Origin: an uncultured Flavobacteriaceae bacterium
GTDB taxonomy: Bacteria; Bacteroidota; Bacteroidia; Flavobacteriales; Flavobacteriaceae
Direction: 5' to 3'
Length of the DNA stretch: 64,000 nt
NCBI GenBank assembly: GCA_938011315.1
Contig: CALLUG010000001.1
Span: forward strand, 1-64,000
Position numbers and translations under genes: made by a program. Shown one piece after another: positions 27,827-36,382 of the stretch. Position 1 is the stretch's first letter. Each line of letters begins with the position of its first letter. The notes beneath the pieces are model-generated. The model was not told the DNA's origin and made no database searches. It saw only the letters and a program-made list of their open reading frames with translations.

Positions 27827-28732
27827 TTAAAATGCGTAGCTTAATCCTAGAGTCCAAAATGTTTGTAAATCATTATCTGCTGCACTTAAAGATACTCCTT
27901 GAAAATTTGCGGCTTCTTGCCTGTTGCTTCTTAAACCAAAATCAAATCCAACACCAATTTTTTTCCATAAAGTGTATGAGAATGAGTTATTCCATGTCCA
28001 GTTAGACAAATCACTTTCTTCGTAGCTTTGAAAGGTTGAAAAATTTGTTTTAAAGTTTATAGCACCTATTTTACGAGTGTAATCTGCTACTATTTTTGCT
28101 CCTAGTGAAGACTCAAAAACATTGTCACCACTACTAAATACAAAATTGTAGTTAGCAGGGTTAATAGTTATTACTAAGTTTGTTATTGGCGTCCATGTAA
28201 ATCCAATACCAAGGTCTAAATACCCGGGGTCATTAAAATTACTTAATATTGTTGTTCTGTATTCTGCAAGAGCAGAGTATGCTAGTTTTTTATTAATATT
28301 TCTACCGTAAAGGGATGAAATATTAAAGACGTCTGTAGCTTCTCTAAATCCATCATCGTCTAGAGGGTCGTTTCTGTCGTCTATTTTTACCCAAGTTAAA
28401 TTAACATTAAGCGAGTTTCTCCAAAAAAACTTGTCTTGTATTAAGTTAGCATAAGCATTTGCTGTAATACCTATGTTTCCGGCTGAGTTGTCTGGTATTC
28501 CTTGAGCAAATGAGTTTCTAAATTCAGAAATACTACCACCTATTGTTCCAAAAATAGCTTTTCTCCATCCTGGTAGAGCATCTATTTTTGCTTGAGCAGC
28601 ATTTGCTATGGCTTGAGCAGAATCTGCAACTTTTTGTGCCTTTGCTTTTTCTTCTTTAAGTGTTTCTTTAGTTTGTGCCTGCACTGAAATAATTGACATA
28701 CAGAGCATAAGAAAAAATACTATTTTTTTCAT
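27827..28732 (-). CDS. DUF3078 domain-containing outer membrane protein
   Basis: A 301-aa exported protein. The signal peptide MKKIVFFLMLCMSIISVQAQ is followed by an alanine/lysine-rich helical stretch (about 22-52, probably coiled) and then beta strands alternating polar and hydrophobic residues, ending in the aromatic LGLSYAF typical of outer-membrane barrels. The middle matches DUF3078 of Bacteroidota; function is unknown. It has its own promoter and faces the pyk terminator. Confidence 0.82.
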   Translation of the reverse strand: MKKIVFFLMLCMSIISVQAQTKETLKEEKAKAQKVADSAQAIANAAQAKIDALPGWRKAIFGTIGGSISEFRNSFAQGIPDNSAGNIGITANAYANLIQDKFFWRNSLNVNLTWVKIDDRNDPLDDDGFREATDVFNISSLYGRNINKKLAYSALAEYRTTILSNFNDPGYLDLGIGFTWTPITNLVITINPANYNFVFSSGDNVFESSLGAKIVADYTRKIGAINFKTNFSTFQSYEESDLSNWTWNNSFSYTLWKKIGVGFDFGLRSNRQEAANFQGVSLSAADNDLQTFWTLGLSYAF

Positions 28733-28790
28733 TTTTAAATTAATTAAGTTAGTTGTTATGACTGATTTTATTAGGGTAATTTTTCGAGTG

Positions 28791-28798
28791 CAAAAATA
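28791..28798 (-). promoter_or_regulatory. -7 element of DUF3078 gene
   Basis: On the minus strand TATTTTTG matches TANNTTTG, 58 bases before the ATG. A candidate TTG lies 23 bases further upstream. Confidence 0.5.
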
Positions 28799-28866
28799 AT
28801 CACACTACTGCATTGTCTACGCAATACAGTTAATAATAATTGTAGGTTTCGATAAAATGTATCTTT

Positions 28867-29370
28867 TTATCTTTTAAATAAAGGAACCGATGAACATGCT
28901 TCACCGTACATAATAGACTTTGCTATGGGGATTAACTTTATAGTTAATTGTAAATAAGCGTTTTTAGGTATGGGCTTGTTTGCGCAGCCTTTTATAATAA
29001 TAGGTTTGTTTTTATATTGTGTAACGTCTAAATTGGCAATAATATCTTGATATATTGAAGATTCCAATTGTTCTAAGTCCCCGACAATTATTTTTTTTGC
29101 ATAAGGCTCTAAGGCTATAGTTAATAAAGTGTACGCCCATACAGGAATAATAGCATCGGTACTACAGGTTATAGCGATGTATTGATCTTGATGTATAGCC
29201 CAGTTGTAGTTTTTAATGGCCTGACGAAAGTTTTTTTCTTGTAGCACAAGACCTTCGTACAACCAGTTTTTAATATCAAAACTTAAGCGGTCTCCTTTTG
29301 GATAATAGTCTTCTAGGTTTAAGGTAATAAGTTTGCTATTTGCTACACGATTTATAATTTGATCTGTCAT
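28867..29370 (-). CDS. DUF2480 family protein
   Basis: A 167-aa protein with the DUF2480 pattern (ITLNLEDYYPKGDRLSFDIKNWLYEGLVLQEKNFR, about 15-50). The family is linked to the SUF operon in flavobacteria; here it follows sufT by 20 bases as the last gene. It has conserved cysteines (ITCSTDAIIP, KGCANKPIP), but no activity is known. A role around iron-sulfur assembly is inference from position. Confidence 0.82.
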   Translation of the reverse strand: MTDQIINRVANSKLITLNLEDYYPKGDRLSFDIKNWLYEGLVLQEKNFRQAIKNYNWAIHQDQYIAITCSTDAIIPVWAYTLLTIALEPYAKKIIVGDLEQLESSIYQDIIANLDVTQYKNKPIIIKGCANKPIPKNAYLQLTIKLIPIAKSIMYGEACSSVPLFKR

Positions 29371-29389
29371 AATCTAAATATGCTTTATT

Positions 29390-29716
29390 TTATAACATGC
29401 CAAGCTCTAGTTTTGCTTCTTCGCTCATTAAGTCCTGTGTCCAGGGAGGGTCAAATGTAATTTCTACTTCAGATGATTTTACATCTTTAAGAGATCTTAC
29501 TTTTTCTTCTACTTCTAGGGGTAGTGTTTCTGCAACAGGACAATTTGGGGTGGTAAGGGTCATTAGTATTTTTACATCATAATCCTCATTAACAAATACA
29601 TCGTATATTAATCCCAGCTCGTAGATATCTACAGGAATCTCTGGGTCGTATATGGTTTTTAATACGCGAACTATTTTTTCGCCCAAATCATTAACGTCTA
29701 TTGGTGTTGTGCTCAT
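29390..29716 (-). CDS. SUF system Fe-S assembly protein (MIP18/DUF59 family)
   Basis: A 108-aa protein of the DUF59 family, whose members help mature iron-sulfur proteins (SufT, PaaD, MIP18). The core motifs are TIYDPEIPVDIYELGLIYDV (about 21-40) and TTPNCPVAETLP (about 60-71), with the conserved cysteine in PNCP. It lies between sufE and the DUF2480 gene. Confidence 0.9.
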   Translation of the reverse strand: MSTTPIDVNDLGEKIVRVLKTIYDPEIPVDIYELGLIYDVFVNEDYDVKILMTLTTPNCPVAETLPLEVEEKVRSLKDVKSSEVEITFDPPWTQDLMSEEAKLELGML

Positions 29717-29775
29717 CTAAAAAATATGATTTATGTTTGTAATAAATATTTTGTTTTAGCTTATGTTGTAAAACA

Positions 29776-30198
29776 TTATTTTATTTGTGTTTGGTAAGCT
29801 ATTGCGTATAGCTTTATTTGCTTGAGCATACTTAACAAGCCGTTAGCTCTAGTTGGTGATAAATGTTCTTTTAGTCCAATCTCATCTATAAAGCTTGTAT
29901 TTGCTTCTATAATGTCTTTAGGATGCTGATTAGAAAATACTCGCAATAATATTGCAATAATGCCTTTTGTAATAATTGCATCGCTGTCTGCTGTGTATAC
30001 AATAGTATTGTTGTCCATTTTGGCATGAACCCAAACTTTACTTTGACAGCCTTTTATAATATTATCGTCCGTTTTATACTGCTCTTCTATTAGGGGAAGC
30101 GATTTGCCTAACTCAATCATATACTCATAACGCTGCATCCAATCATCAAACATTGAAAATTCGTCAACAATTTCGTTTTGTATTTCTTGTATACTCAC
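29776..30198 (-). CDS. sufE: SufE, sulfur acceptor for SufS
   Basis: A 140-aa protein that takes sulfur from SufS on a cysteine, seen in IIKGCQSKVWVHAK. The track start at 30231 is not usable: a TACTTTTG promoter element lies inside its first codons, and the family begins at GTG 30198 (MSIQEIQNEIVDEFSMFDDW). sufT follows after 59 bases. The last residues AIAYQTQIK are ordinary for the family. Confidence 0.92.
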   Translation of the reverse strand: MSIQEIQNEIVDEFSMFDDWMQRYEYMIELGKSLPLIEEQYKTDDNIIKGCQSKVWVHAKMDNNTIVYTADSDAIITKGIIAILLRVFSNQHPKDIIEANTSFIDEIGLKEHLSPTRANGLLSMLKQIKLYAIAYQTQIK

Positions 30199-30214
30199 TG
30201 CTTGTAATTTTACA

Positions 30215-30222
30215 CAAAAGTA
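30215..30222 (-). promoter_or_regulatory. Internal -7 element before sufE
   Basis: On the minus strand TACTTTTG ends 16 bases before the GTG of sufE and stands in the 74-bp gap after sufS. It would allow sufE-sufT-DUF2480 to be expressed apart from sufS. Confidence 0.5.
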
Positions 30223-30272
30223 CAACAACAATTAGTGTTTGTCAATACTTTAAGTAAACCATAAAGGTTTAG

Positions 30273-31490
30273 TTAAATAGAGAGCATTGTTTTTGCTTTT
30301 TTTACAGCCTTTACCAAAGCATCAATCTCTGCTTTAGTGTTATAAAATGAAAACGATGCTCTTACTGTTCCTGGGATTTCAAAAAAATCCATAATGGGTT
30401 GTGCACAATGGTGTCCTGTACGAACAGCAATGCCTAATTGATTAAGGATACTTCCTACATCGTAAGGGTGTATTTCTTTAAGATTAAAAGAAATAACCGC
30501 AGTTTTTTGCTTTGAAGTACCATAGATTTTTAATCCTTCGATAGTTAATAATTGTTTGGTGGCGTAGTTTAATAGCTCATTTTCGTAAGCAGCTATAGTT
30601 TCAAAGCCAATAGTATTCATGTAGTTTAGCGCAACACCAAAGGCAATGCCTCCACAAATGTTTGGTGTTCCTGCTTCAAATTTATGAGGCAATCCTGCAT
30701 AGGTTGTTTTTTCAAAAGAAACGTCAGCAATCATCTCACCACCACCTTGATATGGCGGCAATTTGTTTAGCCATTTTTCTTTTCCGTAAAGCATTCCTAC
30801 ACCGGTAGGGCCACAGAGTTTGTGAGCAGAAGCAACATAAAAATCGGCGTTTAAGGCTTGCAGATCTGGTTTTATGTGTGGGCAAGCTTGCGCTCCGTCT
30901 ATTAGCACAGCAGCATTTACGTTATGCGATTTTTTAATAATATGCTCAATAGGGTTTATAGTGCCAAGGGCATTCGAAACGTGATTTACAAAAACAAGTT
31001 TTGTTTTTTCAGAAACTAGCTCGTTAAATGCCTCTACAATTAGTTCTCCATTTAGATTTATTGGAATAACCTTTAGTATTGCCCCAGTACGTTGGCAAAG
31101 CATTTGCCAAGGTACAATATTGCTATGATGCTCTAGGGCAGAAACTATAATTTCGTCTCCTTTTTTTAAAAATTCGGAAAAACCATTTGCAACAATGTTA
31201 ATGCTATGTGTCGTTCCAGAAGTTAGTATAATTTCGTGAGCGTGTTTCGCATTAAAGTGTGTTTGTATATCTTGTCGTGCATGTTCGTAAGCATCTGTTG
31301 CTTCTTGACTTAGCGTATGTACACCACGATGAATATTAGCATTATACTTAGAGTAATACGTTACGATAGCATCAATAACAACTTGTGGGGTTTGTGATGT
31401 TGCTGCATTATCAAAGTATATTAAGGGGTTCCCGTTTATCTGTCTAGAAAGTATAGGAAAATCGTTTCGAATATTTTGTATGTTTAGCAT
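30273..31490 (-). CDS. sufS: Cysteine desulfurase SufS
   Basis: A 405-aa PLP enzyme that takes sulfur from cysteine for iron-sulfur clusters. The PLP lysine is in SAHKLCGPTGVGMLYG (about 222-237), the substrate-binding His in SALEHHSN (about 120), and the catalytic cysteine in RTGHHCAQPIM (about 360). In flavobacteria sufB, sufC and sufD normally stand directly before it; here the 707 bp upstream contain no gene, so the operon is split. Confidence 0.96.
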   Translation of the reverse strand: MLNIQNIRNDFPILSRQINGNPLIYFDNAATSQTPQVVIDAIVTYYSKYNANIHRGVHTLSQEATDAYEHARQDIQTHFNAKHAHEIILTSGTTHSINIVANGFSEFLKKGDEIIVSALEHHSNIVPWQMLCQRTGAILKVIPINLNGELIVEAFNELVSEKTKLVFVNHVSNALGTINPIEHIIKKSHNVNAAVLIDGAQACPHIKPDLQALNADFYVASAHKLCGPTGVGMLYGKEKWLNKLPPYQGGGEMIADVSFEKTTYAGLPHKFEAGTPNICGGIAFGVALNYMNTIGFETIAAYENELLNYATKQLLTIEGLKIYGTSKQKTAVISFNLKEIHPYDVGSILNQLGIAVRTGHHCAQPIMDFFEIPGTVRASFSFYNTKAEIDALVKAVKKAKTMLSI

Positions 31491-32197
31491 AAGTTGTATT
31501 AATACGCTTAGTCGCTTTTTTTTAACTTGTTATAATATAAGGGGTTTGTTTCACTATTTATTGTACAATAGTTTGTAGCTAAATAATAAATTTTAAACTC
31601 AAACTTTAAGTTTAATTTTTTGATTTAAGTTTCCCTTATTAGCAAAATCAAAAAAAATGGAAGATTTGTGTTATAAATTATCCGTAACTTAACTTTTGAA
31701 CAAAGATACTCAATAGAAGTAATGCTTGTGGCAAGAGATAGTAAAAAAGACTAAAATAGATACGATTAGAAATTGTTGCAAAAGCTATATTATTGCTGCA
31801 ATCTTTGTTTTTATAATTATTTTTAAATTTTTATCGTTTACTTAATTTCTTTAAACAATCTTTAAAATTTTCCTTGTAGAATTTTACTCTAAAGGGACGT
31901 TGATTTGTATAAAAACGTTAGTTACTGAATTTAAAAATCGACCAGTGCATTAGTACCAGAATACAAGATAAATCCTTTCAATTTTTTAGAGACAATGATT
32001 AAGAGTATCGACCGTCTTTATATTTTGTCTTACTTTATTAGATTGCTTTATTAAATTTTTACCGATATTTGTATAGTTATGGAAGCACTTTGGTCAGACA
32101 TATTAAAATATCTTCATTACTTTCTTAAAAGAAATCCTGAATAATTATAGATTTATTCTAAATAAAAAAGGACATTAATTTTTAATCCCTAAGCAAA
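31491..32197. other. 707-bp region without a recognisable gene
   Basis: The region between divergent sufS and hmgA has only short, stop-rich ORFs. I see a minus-strand -7 candidate TATCTTTG at 31701-31708 that could serve sufS with a leader of about 210 bases. There is also a 21-codon ORF at 32079-32144 with no supporting signal. It is very A/T-rich, with no copy of the ATACCAATT repeat and no tRNA. A degraded gene or an unrecognised small RNA is possible. Confidence 0.5.
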
Positions 32198-33358
32198 ATG
32201 CCATTTTATCATAAACTAGGAGAGATACCACATAAGCGACATACTCAATTTAGAAAGCCAGACGGAAGCCTATATGCCGAACAAGTTTTTGGAACGATTG
32301 GTTTTGAAGGGATGTCAACCATTAGCTATCACTTACAACCACCAACACAAGTAAAATCTATAGGAAAACAATACAGCGTTGCCCCAAAAATTGCTAAAGC
32401 AAACAATATGCAATCCTTTCGTTTTCATGGATTCAAAATAGAGCCAAAAAACGATTATCTAGAAAGTAGGACTATATTGCTAACAAATAGTGATTGCCAC
32501 ATCACACTAGCTGCGCCACAAAATAAAACTACAAATTATTTTTATAAAAACACAGACTCAGACGAACTTATCTTTATCCATAAAGGCGCTGGAAAATTAA
32601 GAACGCACTTAGGAACTATAGACTTTAAGTATGGAGACTACTTATTAATTCCTAGAGGGGTTATTTACAAATTAGATTTTAACACTACGGATAACCGATT
32701 GTTTATTGTTGAATCAAAACGCCCTATTTACACCCCAAAACGATACAGAAATTGGTTTGGGCAGCTTATGGAACACGCCCCATTTTGCGAACGTGATATT
32801 AGGCGACCAAATAACTTAGAAACTAATAATAGTCTAGGTGATTTTTTGATGAAAGTAAAAAAAAATGACGAAATTATAGACATCACTTACGCTTCACACC
32901 CTTTTGATGTAGTAGGTTACGATGGCTACAATTATCCATACGCTTTTTCTATTCATGATTTCGAACCCATTACAGGCCGCGTGCACCAGCCGCCACCAGT
33001 ACACCAAACGTTCGAAACCGATGCTTTTGTTGTTTGTAGTTTTGTACCGCGCCTATACGATTATCACCCTCAAAGCATCCCTGCACCATACAACCATAGC
33101 AATATAGATAGCGATGAGGTAATTTATTACGTCGATGGTGATTTTATGAGCAGAAACGATATCGACAAAGGTCATATTTCATTACACCCTTCGGGGATCC
33201 CACACGGACCCCATCCTGGCACAGTAGAGAAAAGCATAGGAAAAACCAAAACAGAAGAACTTGCCGTTATGGTCGATACCTTTAAACCACTTTTAGTAAC
33301 AGAAGCTGCCATGAAAATAGCAGATAATGACTATTACAAATCTTGGCTAAATCACTAA
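32198..33358 (+). CDS. hmgA: Homogentisate 1,2-dioxygenase
   Basis: A 386-aa iron dioxygenase that opens the ring of homogentisate in tyrosine and phenylalanine breakdown. The N-terminus MPFYHKLGEIPHKRHTQFRK is typical of the shorter bacterial form. Two cupin-like domains are present; the C-terminal one has HSNIDSDEVIYYV (about 301-313), the His and Glu expected to bind iron, and HPSGIPHGPHPG (about 330-341), with the third ligand. 4-HPP dioxygenase, which supplies its substrate, follows after 37 bases. Confidence 0.94.
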   Translation: MPFYHKLGEIPHKRHTQFRKPDGSLYAEQVFGTIGFEGMSTISYHLQPPTQVKSIGKQYSVAPKIAKANNMQSFRFHGFKIEPKNDYLESRTILLTNSDCHITLAAPQNKTTNYFYKNTDSDELIFIHKGAGKLRTHLGTIDFKYGDYLLIPRGVIYKLDFNTTDNRLFIVESKRPIYTPKRYRNWFGQLMEHAPFCERDIRRPNNLETNNSLGDFLMKVKKNDEIIDITYASHPFDVVGYDGYNYPYAFSIHDFEPITGRVHQPPPVHQTFETDAFVVCSFVPRLYDYHPQSIPAPYNHSNIDSDEVIYYVDGDFMSRNDIDKGHISLHPSGIPHGPHPGTVEKSIGKTKTEELAVMVDTFKPLLVTEAAMKIADNDYYKSWLNH

Positions 33359-33395
33359 CAGTAAAATAAACACCACACAAATAAAACCCAAACAG

Positions 33396-34556
33396 ATGAG
33401 CAAACACATAGAGTCGGTAAATTACGGATTAGAAAAAATATTTAAAGATGCAAAAGACTTTTTACCTCTCTTGGGTACCGATTATGTCGAGTTTTATGTG
33501 GGTAACGCAAAACAAGCCGCACATTTTTATAAAACAGCATTTGGATTTCAATCATTAGCCTATTCAGGATTAGAAACAGGCGATAGAGAAAAAGCAAGCT
33601 ATGTACTAAAGCAAGATAAAATTAAACTTGTTTTAACAACCCCACTAACTAGCACATCCAAAATAAACGATCATCTTGCCAAGCATGGCGACGGCGTAAA
33701 AGTAATCGCACTTTGGGTAGATGATGCCAAAAAAGCCTACGAAGAAACCACTTCGCGTGGTGCGAAATCCTATCTAGAACCAGTTGTAGAGCAAGATGAA
33801 AATGGCGAAGTAGTAAAGTCCGGAATTTACACCTATGGCGAAACCGTACATATGTTTGTAGAACGCAAAAACTATAAAGGTACCTTTTTGCCAGGATACC
33901 AAAAGTGGGAGTCAGACTATAACCCAAAACCTGTAGGATTAAAATACATTGATCATATGGTAGGTAATGTAGGTTGGGGAGAAATGAACCAATGGGTAGA
34001 TTGGTACGAAAAAGTAATGGGCTTTGTCAACTTTTTGTCTTTTGATGATAAACAAATTCATACAGAATACTCTGCCCTAATGAGTAAAGTAATGAGTAAC
34101 GGCAATGGGCGTATTAAGTTTCCAATAAACGAGCCTGCCAAAGCAGCAAAACGCTCTCAAATAGAAGAATATCTCGATTTTTATGAAGGCCCAGGCGTAC
34201 AGCACTTAGCCGTAGCTACAGATGATATTATAACCACCGTAGCCCAATTAAAAGCAAGAGGAGTTGAGTTTTTGCCACCACCACCACAAGATTACTACGA
34301 TAATATCCCAGCACGCTTAGGCGCTCATAAAGATATGATGAAAGAAGACATTAAGGAGCTACAAAGATTGTCTATCTTAGTAGATGCAGATGAAGAAGGT
34401 TATTTACTTCAAATCTTTACAAAGCCTATAGAAGATCGTCCAACCTTGTTTTTTGAAATAATTCAGCGCATGGGAGCAAAAGGATTTGGAGCAGGAAATT
34501 TCAAAGCCCTATTCGAGTCTATTGAAAGAGAGCAAAGCAAACGAGGAACGCTTTAA
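33396..34556 (+). CDS. hppD: 4-hydroxyphenylpyruvate dioxygenase
   Basis: A 386-aa enzyme turning 4-hydroxyphenylpyruvate into homogentisate. It has two glyoxalase/VOC domains. In the C-terminal one the iron ligands are visible: His in YIDHMVGNV (about 187), His in GVQHLAVATDDI (about 270) and Glu in LFFEIIQRMG (about 350). It is directly behind hmgA, so the pair performs consecutive steps. A fumarylacetoacetase gene is not in the window. Confidence 0.96.
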   Translation: MSKHIESVNYGLEKIFKDAKDFLPLLGTDYVEFYVGNAKQAAHFYKTAFGFQSLAYSGLETGDREKASYVLKQDKIKLVLTTPLTSTSKINDHLAKHGDGVKVIALWVDDAKKAYEETTSRGAKSYLEPVVEQDENGEVVKSGIYTYGETVHMFVERKNYKGTFLPGYQKWESDYNPKPVGLKYIDHMVGNVGWGEMNQWVDWYEKVMGFVNFLSFDDKQIHTEYSALMSKVMSNGNGRIKFPINEPAKAAKRSQIEEYLDFYEGPGVQHLAVATDDIITTVAQLKARGVEFLPPPPQDYYDNIPARLGAHKDMMKEDIKELQRLSILVDADEEGYLLQIFTKPIEDRPTLFFEIIQRMGAKGFGAGNFKALFESIEREQSKRGTL

Positions 34557-34588
34557 GAAACAACAATACGAAAAACCAAAATATAAGT

Positions 34589-34618
34589 TTGATAACATTT
34601 TTTGGTTTAATACTTTTG
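34589..34618 (+). promoter_or_regulatory. Promoter of DUF3108 gene
   Basis: TTG at 34589-34591, a 19-base spacer and TACTTTTG at 34611-34618, then 49 bases to the ATG at 34668. Confidence 0.65.
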
Positions 34619-34667
34619 GAATAGTAATTGTATTTCATAACAAACAAAAATCCGATTACTGACTTGT

Positions 34668-35432
34668 ATGAAAAAAATAAGATTTATAATATTGCTAACA
34701 TTATTAACGCAACTTAGTTTCTCTCAAGAAAAAAGCGCTTTTGCATCTGGCGAATGGTTTAAGTTTAAAATGAGTTATAGTGGATTTTTAAAAGCAGGAA
34801 ACGCCACTTTAGAAATTAAAGACGATGTATTAAACGGGACACCCGTATATCACGTTGTAGGAAATGGTTGGACTACAGGCCCAGTAAGTTGGTTTTTTAA
34901 TGTTGAAGATTTGTACGAAAGTTACTTTGATAAAACCACAGGATTACCCTACAAATTTATACGCAAAATAGATGAGGGCGGACACACAAAAGATATTGTT
35001 ATCGATTTTGATCAGGATAACCAAAAAGCATATATTAACAACATTAAGCGCAACAAAAAAACGGTAGAAGATACCAAAGCTAATGTACAAGATATGGTTT
35101 CGGCATTCTACTATTTACGAAACCAGTACGACAATACTAACATAAAGGAAGGTAATGAAATTGCAATTAACATGTTTTTTGATTCCGAAAATTTTAAATT
35201 TAAACTTCGCTTTTTAGGAAGAGAAACTATAAGCACAACATTTGGAAAAATAGAATGTTTAATATTTAGACCCTTAGTATTGGCAGGTCGCGTTTTTAAA
35301 GAAGAGGAAAGCTTAACACTATGGGTAAGTGCAGACAGTAATAAAATACCTTTACGCCTCAAAGCCGATTTGGCTGTAGGCTCATTAAGAGCGGACTTAA
35401 CAGAGTATCGAGGATTAAAACACCCTTTTTAA
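34668..35432 (+). CDS. DUF3108 domain-containing protein
   Basis: A 254-aa exported protein with signal peptide MKKIRFIILLTLLTQLSFSQ. The body is beta-rich, with ATLEIKDDVLNGTPVYHVVG and TFGKIECLIFRPLV, which fit DUF3108, a periplasmic or outer-membrane-associated family of unknown role. It has its own promoter although it lies within the aromatic catabolism run, and the tryptophan dioxygenase gene follows after 14 bases. Link to the pathway is not shown by sequence. Confidence 0.85.
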   Translation: MKKIRFIILLTLLTQLSFSQEKSAFASGEWFKFKMSYSGFLKAGNATLEIKDDVLNGTPVYHVVGNGWTTGPVSWFFNVEDLYESYFDKTTGLPYKFIRKIDEGGHTKDIVIDFDQDNQKAYINNIKRNKKTVEDTKANVQDMVSAFYYLRNQYDNTNIKEGNEIAINMFFDSENFKFKLRFLGRETISTTFGKIECLIFRPLVLAGRVFKEEESLTLWVSADSNKIPLRLKADLAVGSLRADLTEYRGLKHPF

Positions 35433-35446
35433 ACACAATTTGCTAA

Positions 35447-36382
35447 ATGGCTAATACCAGTAAAAAAATAGATAATATACTAGACAACCTTCACGAAAAG
35501 TATCATAATATTAACCAAGATACAGAAACGCACCTAGAAGGCTTATTACATTCAAAACCTATAAATTACTGGGACTATATCCATACAGATGCACTTTTAA
35601 ATTTACAAATACAGCGCAGCATTCATGCCGACGAAATGGTATTTATAATGTATCATCAAATTAACGAACTGCTGTTTAAAATGATACTTTGGGAAATTGA
35701 TCAAGTTGCAAAAAAAGAAAAAATAGACGCTGCTTTTTTTTCAGAAAAGTTAATGCGAATTAGCCGTTATTTCGATATGCTAACTTCCTCTTTTAGTATT
35801 ATGAAAGACGGAATGGATGTAGCACAATACAATAAGTTTAGAAAAACGCTAACCCCAGCGAGTGGGTTTCAAAGTGCTCAATATCGTAAAGTAGAATTTG
35901 CTTCAACAGAACTTATTAACCTAATAGACAATAGGTATAGAGCAACTATAGATAGAAACACACCTTACGAACATGCCTTTGATCACTTATATTGGCAAGC
36001 CGCAGGAAAAGATTACAACACAGGGAAAAAAAGTTATTTTTTAAACGCTTTTGAAGATAGGTATAAAGAAGAATTTATTAGATTCACAAAATTTTATAAT
36101 ACACACAACCTTTGGACAAAATTTAAAACCTTAACAGAAGATGTAAAGACAAACAAAACCTTAATTAAGGCGATGCGACACTACGACTATACCGTAAATA
36201 TAAAATGGGTAATGGCACACTATAATACAGCAAATCATTATTTGAATATTAACGGCAAAACAGCCGAAGCAACAGGGGGTAGTGAATGGGTAAAATATAT
36301 GCACCCTAAATATCAAAAAAGAATATTTTTTCCAGATTTATGGAGCGAAAAAGAATTAAAACATTGGGGAGAAGATTTATAA
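35447..36382 (+). CDS. kynA: Tryptophan 2,3-dioxygenase
   Basis: A 311-aa all-helical heme enzyme of the tryptophan dioxygenase family, which opens the indole ring to N-formylkynurenine. The active-site segment MYHQINELLFKMILWEID (about 65-82) carries the conserved distal His. Near the C-terminus AHYNTANHYL and the TGGS of EATGGSEWVKYM (about 276-290) match the heme-ligand and TGG-S regions. The sequence is divergent from the better-known enzymes, so substrate is inferred. Its end overlaps the M23 gene start by 43 bp. Confidence 0.88.
   Translation: MANTSKKIDNILDNLHEKYHNINQDTETHLEGLLHSKPINYWDYIHTDALLNLQIQRSIHADEMVFIMYHQINELLFKMILWEIDQVAKKEKIDAAFFSEKLMRISRYFDMLTSSFSIMKDGMDVAQYNKFRKTLTPASGFQSAQYRKVEFASTELINLIDNRYRATIDRNTPYEHAFDHLYWQAAGKDYNTGKKSYFLNAFEDRYKEEFIRFTKFYNTHNLWTKFKTLTEDVKTNKTLIKAMRHYDYTVNIKWVMAHYNTANHYLNINGKTAEATGGSEWVKYMHPKYQKRIFFPDLWSEKELKHWGEDL

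Noticed and set aside
32079-32144. 21-codon ORF MEALWSDILKYLHYFLKRNPE before hmgA
   Set aside because: It is very short, has no close promoter match and no recognisable family; stop-rich A/T DNA yields such ORFs by chance.
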